This document shows, piece by piece, positions 58,403-64,000 of a stretch of 64,000 bases of DNA (its first letter is position 1; each line of letters starts with the position of its first letter). Both the position numbers and the translations under genes were made by a program. The notes under the pieces are model-generated. The model saw only the letters and a list, made by a program, of their open reading frames with translations, ran no database searches and was not told the DNA's origin. The DNA is from Massilia violaceinigra (GTDB lineage: Bacteria > Pseudomonadota > Gammaproteobacteria > Burkholderiales > Burkholderiaceae_D), in assembly GCF_002752675.1 (NCBI RefSeq), contig NZ_CP024608.1:2418001-2482000 (forward strand), written 5' to 3'.

Positions 58403-59956
58403 ATGCGCCTCGCCTTTGCTGCCCTCCTCACCCTATCATTAACGGCTTGTGGAGGCAGCGACGACGCGCCTGCCCCGACGCCGACGCCCACCCCGACGCC
58501 TACCCCGACCCCGACTCCCACCCCGACGCCAACACCCACCCCGGCGCCGGCGCGCGGCAGCGTGATCGGCGGCGGCGCCGCCGTGATGCCGGTCAGCGCC
58601 AACGGCGCCAACATCACGACCCTGGAGCCGGCCGTGTTCAGCAAGCTGCTCGACACGCTCAAGGGCGGCACCACGGCCCTCACGGGCGACCTCAAGTGCG
58701 CCGTGACGACCTACAAGGTGCGCTACAACACCGTCGGCGGCATCAGCGAGGCGACCGACGCCAGCACCGCCATCATGGTGCCGTCCGGCAGCGCTCCCGA
58801 GTGCAGCGGCGCGCGTCCGGTGCTGCTGTACGCGCACGGCACCACGTCCGACCGGAACTACGACATGTCGACCCTGAGCAGCACCGAGTCGCGCCTGGTC
58901 GCCGCCATGTTCGCCGCGCGCGGGTTCATCGTGGTCGCGCCCAACTACGCCGGCTACGACAGCTCGACCCTGGCTTACCATCCGTATCTCGATGGCGCCC
59001 AGCAATCGAACGACATGATCGATGGCTTGCGCGCCGCGCGCAGCGTGTTCGGCGCCGTCAAAACCAGCGACTCCGGCAAGCTGTTCGTGACCGGCTACTC
59101 GCAGGGCGGCTACGTGGCGGTCGCCACCCAGCGCGCCATGCAGAACCTGGCCGGTGAATTCAAGGTCACCGCCGCGGCCGGCATGTCCGGTCCGTATGCG
59201 CTGGCCCAGTTCGGCGACGACATGTTCAACGGCAAGCCAGGCAAGGGCAGCACCGGTTTCCTGCCGGCGCTGATCAATGCCGGCCAGCGCGCCAACGCCG
59301 GTGTGTACGGCGCCGCCAGCGACCTGTACGAAGCCCCGTTCGCCGCTGCGGTCGACAAATTCGCCAGCGGCGCCATTACCGTGGAAGAATTGCTCAAGAC
59401 CCCGGGCTGGCCCGACAACGCCCTGTTCGCCAAGGATTCGCAGCCCCAGGCCGACGGCTACGGCGACGCGTTTGGCAGCGGCAACCTGTTCAAGACCAGC
59501 TACCGCAACGCCTACTTGGCCGACCTGAAAGCCCATCCGTGCAGTGTCACGGCCGGGGCCCCGCTGGCCTGCGCGCCCGGGCATCCGCTGCGCAAGCTGT
59601 TCGTCAAGAACGACCTGCGCACCTTCGCCCCGGCGGCGCCGCTGCTGCTGTGCGGCGGCCATGAAGACCGCACCGTGTCCTACCTGAACACGCGCGCCGC
59701 GGTCGACTATTTCCGCGCCGGCAGCGCCGCGTCGATGGTCACCGAGGTCGATCTCGACGATACCCCGGGCAGCACCGATCCGTACCGCTCGGTGAAGGTC
59801 AACTTCGCCACCGCCAAGCTGGCCGTCAAGCTCGACGCCATCAAGAGCGGCGAATCGGGCGAGCGCGCCGTGGCCGACAACTACCACGCCGGACTGGTGG
59901 CGCCGTTCTGCCTGAGCGCCGCGCGCGGCTTCTTCAACGCCGCGCTCGCGCCCTGA
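58403..59956 (+). CDS. secreted alpha/beta hydrolase lipoprotein with Pro-Thr linker
   Basis: A 517-residue protein. The signal peptide ends in lipobox LTAC followed by GGSDD, then a Pro-Thr linker of about 30 residues (about 24-53) that would hold the enzyme away from the membrane. The hydrolase has YAHGTTSDRNYDMST, APNYAGYDSS and nucleophile Ser233 in TGYSQGGYVA. The acid is probably in CGGHEDRTVSY. It resembles secretory lipases/esterases; substrate unknown. The start at 58403 is 11 bases after the Sua5 stop. Confidence 0.88.
   Translation: MRLAFAALLTLSLTACGGSDDAPAPTPTPTPTPTPTPTPTPTPTPTPAPARGSVIGGGAAVMPVSANGANITTLEPAVFSKLLDTLKGGTTALTGDLKCAVTTYKVRYNTVGGISEATDASTAIMVPSGSAPECSGARPVLLYAHGTTSDRNYDMSTLSSTESRLVAAMFAARGFIVVAPNYAGYDSSTLAYHPYLDGAQQSNDMIDGLRAARSVFGAVKTSDSGKLFVTGYSQGGYVAVATQRAMQNLAGEFKVTAAAGMSGPYALAQFGDDMFNGKPGKGSTGFLPALINAGQRANAGVYGAASDLYEAPFAAAVDKFASGAITVEELLKTPGWPDNALFAKDSQPQADGYGDAFGSGNLFKTSYRNAYLADLKAHPCSVTAGAPLACAPGHPLRKLFVKNDLRTFAPAAPLLLCGGHEDRTVSYLNTRAAVDYFRAGSAASMVTEVDLDDTPGSTDPYRSVKVNFATAKLAVKLDAIKSGESGERAVADNYHAGLVAPFCLSAARGFFNAALAP
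58470..58550. repeat. short tandem repeat encoding the Pro-Thr linker
   Basis: Imperfect six-base units (CCGACG/CCCACC type) run head to tail for about 80 bases and encode alternating Pro and Thr. Such tracts change length easily, so linker length may differ between strains. Confidence 0.85.
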
Positions 59957-59988
59957 TCGCATCGTCGTCACGCCTAAATTAGCGCACG

Positions 59989-60026
59989 GTTGCCGGGAAC
60001 GATTGATATAATCCGGCAACTTTTTT
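59989..60026 (+). terminator. rho-independent terminator after the hydrolase gene
   Basis: GTTGCCGG and CCGGCAAC pair around a 16-base loop, followed by six T. Confidence 0.85.
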
Positions 60027-60168
60027 ATGCTGCGTCTTCTGTTGCACTGAACTGACATTCTGCCAAGGTGTTTTCCTATACAAGTAAGGGGAAGACTGGC
60101 ATATTAGTTAGGTAGGGAAAAGCACGGGCGTTCGTTTAATAAAAATATAAATTTCACCAGGAGACACA

Positions 60169-61527
60169 ATGCGTCACACAAATTTTGCGCTGGCTTTGCT
60201 CACCGCAGCGGTACTGAGCGCTTGCGGCGGCAGCGAAACCGGCAATCAGGAACTCAAAACCAAATTCTCATCCCAGGTCTCGTTCGGCGACAGCCTGGCG
60301 GACGTGGGCACTTACAACGTCGGCACGGTCAAGAACGTCGGTGGCGGCAAGTACACCATCAATGGCGACAACACTGCCAAGAACCCTGCACTGACTGGCA
60401 AGAACTGGACCGAATTCATGGCGGCCCAGTTCGGCCTGCCCGCACCGTGCCCGGCCCAGACCGGCCTGGACGGCGACGCCAGCAAGGGCTTTTCGGTCCC
60501 CGTGGTCAACAACAACGCTTGCCTGAGCTATGCCCAGGGCGGCGCGCGCGTCACCAATCCAGTCGGGCCCGGTCACAAGCTGACCGGTTCGGCTATCGGC
60601 CAGCTGACTGTGCCGATCGCCACCCAGGTTGCCAACCACCTGTCGCGCAACGGCGGCAAGTTCAAGGGCGATGAAGTGGTGCTGATGATTGGCGGCGGCA
60701 ACGACGCCCTGGCCATGCTGGGCGAACTGGCGGTCAACGCCCCGGCAGCCGGCAAGGCCGCGGGCAGCAAGGCTTTCGCCGCCAACCTGACCGGCCAGCT
60801 GGCCGCCGGCGCGACCGATCCGGCCGCAGCCGCGCAAGCCATCGGCGGCGCCATCATGGCCGAATCGCAGCGCCCCGGATCGACCCAGGAAAGCATCGTT
60901 GGCGCTGCCGTCCAGGCCGCTGCAACCCAGCCGGGCAACCAGATGGTCGGCCAGGAATCCGTGTTCGGCCCGATGGTCGCCAAGGCCAAGGCTGCCGGCG
61001 AAGCCGAAGGCGCCAAGGCCGGTGCCGCGTACGCCGCCGAGCAAGGACCGAAGATGATTGCCGCGATGGGCGTGGCAGGCGATGAAATGGCGGCACTGGC
61101 GAAAACCCAGGTGGTCGGCAAAGGCGCCAATTTCGTCGTCGTCAACAACCTGCCTGACCTGGGTCATGCCCCGGCGGCAACGGCCAAAGGCGCGCCGCAG
61201 GCGCTGATCATCGCCATGGTCGACAAGTTCAATGCCCACCTCAAGGCGGGCGTGTCTGGCGAATCGAAAATCCTGTATGTGGACCTGTGGGCCATCAGCA
61301 ACGACCAGATCGTCAATCCGGCGCCGTACGGCCTGAGCGAAACCAAGAAACCGGCCTGCGGCGACAATGCCCTGGGACACACCGCGCTGGCTTGCAACAG
61401 CACCAACACGATCGCAGGCGATGTCAGCCGCTACATGTTCGCCGATGACGTCCATCCGACCCCGTTCGAAAATTCGCTGATCGCGAAATACGTGGCCGAG
61501 CAGATGATCGTCAAAGGCTGGCTGTAA
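60169..61527 (+). CDS. SGNH/GDSL-type esterase lipoprotein
   Basis: A 452-residue protein. Signal peptide with lipobox LSAC, AGGAG ribosome site upstream. Block I is VSFGDSLADVGTYN (Ser42), block III is MIGGGNDAL, and the Asp-His pair is in DDVHPTPFENSL. Between blocks III and V lies an alanine/glycine-rich insertion of about 110 residues (roughly 190-300), unusual in length and composition. Predicted outer-membrane-anchored esterase. Confidence 0.88.
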   Translation: MRHTNFALALLTAAVLSACGGSETGNQELKTKFSSQVSFGDSLADVGTYNVGTVKNVGGGKYTINGDNTAKNPALTGKNWTEFMAAQFGLPAPCPAQTGLDGDASKGFSVPVVNNNACLSYAQGGARVTNPVGPGHKLTGSAIGQLTVPIATQVANHLSRNGGKFKGDEVVLMIGGGNDALAMLGELAVNAPAAGKAAGSKAFAANLTGQLAAGATDPAAAAQAIGGAIMAESQRPGSTQESIVGAAVQAAATQPGNQMVGQESVFGPMVAKAKAAGEAEGAKAGAAYAAEQGPKMIAAMGVAGDEMAALAKTQVVGKGANFVVVNNLPDLGHAPAATAKGAPQALIIAMVDKFNAHLKAGVSGESKILYVDLWAISNDQIVNPAPYGLSETKKPACGDNALGHTALACNSTNTIAGDVSRYMFADDVHPTPFENSLIAKYVAEQMIVKGWL

Positions 61528-61562
61528 TCCGGCCGCACACATAATAAGAACCTGGAGAAAAA

Positions 61563-62243
61563 ATGAAATTACGTATGAATAGCGTCGGCAAGGCAATTGC
61601 CGCTGCGGCCGTGATGGCTGTCGCGTCGGGCGCATCGGCGCAGTCGGCCGGCCAGTGGACCGCCAAGGGCGGTGTCGCCGAGATCACCCCGAAGGTCAAG
61701 AGCGGCGACGTCAGCGCCCCCGCGCTGCCGGGCACCAAGGCCGCCATCGGCTCCGATACCAAACCGGTGTTTTCGTTTGCCTACGGCGTGACCGACAATG
61801 TGTCGCTCGAGCTGGACCTGGGCATGCCGTTCAAGCACACCTTGTACGGCGACGGCGCCATCAAGGGCACGGGCGAACTGGGCACGGTCAAGGCACTGCC
61901 GCCGACCTTCCTGGTCCAGTACCGTTTCTTCAAGCCGGAAGCGATGCTGCGGCCGTACTTGGGCGCGGGCATCACCTACGCCTATTTCGCCAAGGAGACC
62001 GGTTCCGGGCGCCTGACCGCGATCAGCGACATCGGCGGTCCGCCGACCACCTTCAAGGTCAAGAACAAGCTGGCCACCAGCCTGCAGCTCGGCCTGGTGT
62101 ACAACATCAACGACCGCTGGTTCGCGGACGTGGCGTACATCAAGAGCTTCCTGAAGACCAAGGTCGATTTCTCGTCGGGCCAGACGCAGGACATCACGCT
62201 CGATCCGCAAGTGATCAGTGTCGGGATCGGCTACAAGTTCTGA
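61563..62243 (+). CDS. OmpW-family outer membrane protein
   Basis: A 226-residue beta-barrel protein. GGAG six bases upstream selects the ATG at 61563. The signal peptide ends GASAQ. NVSLELDLGMPFKHTLYG, LPPTFLVQYRFFKPEA, LRPYLGAGITYAYF and a C-terminal GIGYKF (terminal Phe for BAM recognition) are OmpW features. It may carry small hydrophobic molecules. It follows the GDSL gene by 35 bases and may be co-transcribed. Confidence 0.92.
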   Translation: MKLRMNSVGKAIAAAAVMAVASGASAQSAGQWTAKGGVAEITPKVKSGDVSAPALPGTKAAIGSDTKPVFSFAYGVTDNVSLELDLGMPFKHTLYGDGAIKGTGELGTVKALPPTFLVQYRFFKPEAMLRPYLGAGITYAYFAKETGSGRLTAISDIGGPPTTFKVKNKLATSLQLGLVYNINDRWFADVAYIKSFLKTKVDFSSGQTQDITLDPQVISVGIGYKF

Positions 62244-62248
62244 TGTAG

Positions 62249-62274
62249 AAAAACCCGCTTCGGCGGGTTTTTTC
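62249..62274. terminator. terminator after the OmpW gene
   Basis: AAACCCGC, a TTCG loop and GCGGGTTT, with A-run before and T-run after, so it can stop transcription from both sides. A minus-strand gene ends just beyond it. Confidence 0.9.
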
Positions 62275-62289
62275 ATGGCGGGCACCTTG

Positions 62290-62601
62290 TTATCTCAGAA
62301 TGCCGAAGGTGTTCGCCACCCTGACGGACGCGGTTTTCAGCAACTGCGCGTCAAGACCGAGTTCGTCCCAGGAAAAATTGAGTTCGACCACGTGCGGCGT
62401 GGTCCGGCAGAAATCCGGATTGACGCGCACGATTTCCAGCGCCAGCGTGGATCTTCCCGGCGCACCTTTGGGCATGCGCACCTCGAAGTCTTCTTTCTTC
62501 GTGCAGCCGGTGGACTTGACCCACAGTGTCAGGCTTTTCTCGTCAAATCTGATACCGTGCAAGCGTTCCAGTTCTTCTTTTCGCGAAACCGAGGTGTCCA
62601 T
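62290..62601 (-). CDS. small protein of unknown function
   Basis: A 103-residue soluble protein. GGAG six bases upstream selects the ATG at 62601 over 62613. Two cysteines (STGCTKKEDF, DFCRTTPH) could bind metal or pair. It is strand-rich and ends ANTFGILR. I do not recognise a family. Isolated between the OmpW gene and a gap of about 250 bases. Confidence 0.65.
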   Translation of the reverse strand: MDTSVSRKEELERLHGIRFDEKSLTLWVKSTGCTKKEDFEVRMPKGAPGRSTLALEIVRVNPDFCRTTPHVVELNFSWDELGLDAQLLKTASVRVANTFGILR

Positions 62602-62804
62602 ATTATTCTCCATTTGAAAGAATGCTCAAGTGAGCGAAGCGCTGCGCCCGCGGCGTCGCCATGGCATGCAGCTTCGTCTCCCTTGCCTTGGAGACGTGGC
62701 GTTAGCGAATGATAGGAAAAGCGCCGTCCCCGGCACTTAATCTGGATCACGATCCCGGCGGTCAGACTCGGCCGCAACGGTGTCCTGGACATGAATGAGG
62801 GACG

Positions 62805-62830
62805 AAAAAAAACCCGCCGCGGCGGGTTTC
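62805..62830 (-). terminator. rho-independent terminator of the glutaryl-CoA dehydrogenase gene
   Basis: On the minus strand a GAAACCCGCC/GGCGGGTT stem is followed by eight T, 28 bases after the stop. Confidence 0.88.
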
Positions 62831-62857
62831 TCGTGTTGCGTGCGCTTCTCGTGTTTT

Positions 62858-64000
62858 TTATTGGAAAGCCTGGATCCCGGTCTGCGCGCGACCCAGGATC
62901 AGCGCATGGATATCGTGCGTGCCTTCGTAGGTGTTGACCACTTCCAGGTTGACCATGTGACGGATCACGCCGAACTCGTCCGAAATGCCGTTACCACCCA
63001 GCATGTCGCGCGCCACGCGGGCGATGTCCAGCGACTTGCCGCAGGAATTGCGCTTCATCATCGAGGTGATTTCCACCGCCGCCGTGCCGGCATCCTTCAT
63101 GCGGCCCAGCTGCAGGCAGCCTTGCAGGCCGAGGGTGATTTCGGTCTGCATGTCGGCCAGTTTCTTTTGCACCAGCTGATTGGCGGCCAGCGGACGGCCG
63201 AACTGCACGCGGTCCATGGTGTACTGGCGCGCGGTGTGCCAGCATGCCTCGGCCGCACCCAGCGCGCCCCAGGCGATGCCGTAGCGGGCCGAATTGAGGC
63301 AGGTGAACGGGCCTTTCAGGCCGCGCACGTCCGGGAAAGCGTTTTCTTCCGGGCAGAACACATTGTCCATGACGATCTCGCCCGTGATCGAGGCGCGCAG
63401 GCCGAACTTGCCGTGAATCGCAGGCGCCGTCAAGCCGGCCATGCCTTTTTCCAGCACGAAGCCGCGGATCGCGCCTTCATCGTCCTTGGCCCAGACCACG
63501 AACACATCGGCCACCGGCGAATTGGTGATCCACATCTTCGAGCCGCTCAGCGAGTAGCCGCCAGCAACCTTCTTGGCGCGCGTGATCATCGATCCCGGGT
63601 CGGAACCGTGGTTCGGCTCGGTCAGGCCGAAGCAGCCGATCCATTCGCCGGTCGCCAGCTTCGGCAGGTATTTCTGGCGCTGCTCTTCGGTGCCGAATTC
63701 ATAGATCGGCACCATCACCAGCGACGATTGCACGCTCATCATCGAGCGGTAGCCCGAATCGATGCGCTCGACTTCGCGCGCGATCAGGCCGTAGGCCACG
63801 TAATTCATGCCCGGACCGCCGTACTGCTCGGGGATGGTCGGTCCCAGCAAGCCCAGATCGCCCATTTCGCGGAAGATGGTCGTGTCCATGCGCTCGTGGC
63901 GGAACGCTTCGAGGATGCGCGGCGCCAGCTTGTCCTGGCAGTACGCGGCGGCGGCGTCGCGCACCATGCGTTCATCATCGGTGAGCTGAAGATTGAGCAA
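62858..64000 (-). CDS. gcdH: glutaryl-CoA dehydrogenase, partial (N-terminus outside window)
   Basis: About 380 residues of an acyl-CoA dehydrogenase; the first dozen or so residues lie beyond the window. [16 protein letters not shown] begins the N-terminal helical domain. [15 protein letters not shown] and [17 protein letters not shown] bind FAD and substrate. The catalytic Glu is in [15 protein letters not shown], a form typical of glutaryl-CoA dehydrogenase, which converts glutaryl-CoA to crotonyl-CoA in lysine and tryptophan breakdown. The assignment among dehydrogenases rests on these motifs. Confidence 0.9.
   Translation of the reverse strand: MLNLQLTDDERMVRDAAAAYCQDKLAPRILEAFRHERMDTTIFREMGDLGLLGPTIPEQYGGPGMNYVAYGLIAREVERIDSGYRSMMSVQSSLVMVPIYEFGTEEQRQKYLPKLATGEWIGCFGLTEPNHGSDPGSMITRAKKVAGGYSLSGSKMWITNSPVADVFVVWAKDDEGAIRGFVLEKGMAGLTAPAIHGKFGLRASITGEIVMDNVFCPEENAFPDVRGLKGPFTCLNSARYGIAWGALGAAEACWHTARQYTMDRVQFGRPLAANQLVQKKLADMQTEITLGLQGCLQLGRMKDAGTAAVEITSMMKRNSCGKSLDIARVARDMLGGNGISDEFGVIRHMVNLEVVNTYEGTHDIHALILGRAQTGIQAFQ

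Overview
The window looks like chromosome from a GC-rich betaproteobacterium of the Oxalobacteraceae (Massilia/Duganella/Janthinobacterium type). This is an inference from gene content and order: recA-recX, sucC-sucD, pgk-pyk-fba, purC-purE-purK-sua5 blocks, a PEP-CTERM protein, many lipoprotein hydrolases and a type IV pilin locus beside sucCD. No rRNA, tRNA, CRISPR or phage genes were seen.

Region 1 (1-17.4 kb, almost all minus strand) holds secreted and lipoprotein hydrolases: a partial alpha/beta hydrolase, two paralogous penicillin/AHL-acylase-type Ntn-hydrolases on either side of a PEP-CTERM protein and a PPi-type phosphofructokinase, and two tandem S9 peptidases, one cut by an in-frame stop. 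A translationally coupled operon follows: OmpR-type regulator, histidine kinase, DUF4212 small subunit, sodium:solute symporter.

Region 2 (17.4-24.7 kb, plus strand) is housekeeping: recA with a LexA-type operator, recX, a Sel1 gene truncated by an IS3 element, a DUF2889 gene, sucCD and an FHA protein.

Region 3 (24.8-44.2 kb) is the most unusual part. It is an array of type IV pilin genes: seven intact plus one broken. Five have a -24/-12 (sigma54) promoter at nearly the same distance from the start codon, and most of these also have TGTC/GACA motifs at matching upstream positions. Insertion sequences have invaded the array repeatedly. An IS66-type element lies inside an IS630 element that splits a pilin pseudogene. 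An IS5-family element carries two further insertions, an IS1634-type element (itself split by an IS3 element) and a complete IS66. An IS21 element with a frameshifted istA sits between two pilin copies. Target duplications and inverted repeats allow most of the insertion order to be read.

Region 4 (44.3-64 kb) is ordinary chromosome: moaC, a BepA-like M48 protease, a YheT-type hydrolase cluster, AzlCD, lower glycolysis (pgk, pyk, fba), purine synthesis (purC, purE, purK), a Sua5/TsaC protein, two secreted lipoprotein esterases, an OmpW-like porin and a partial glutaryl-CoA dehydrogenase.
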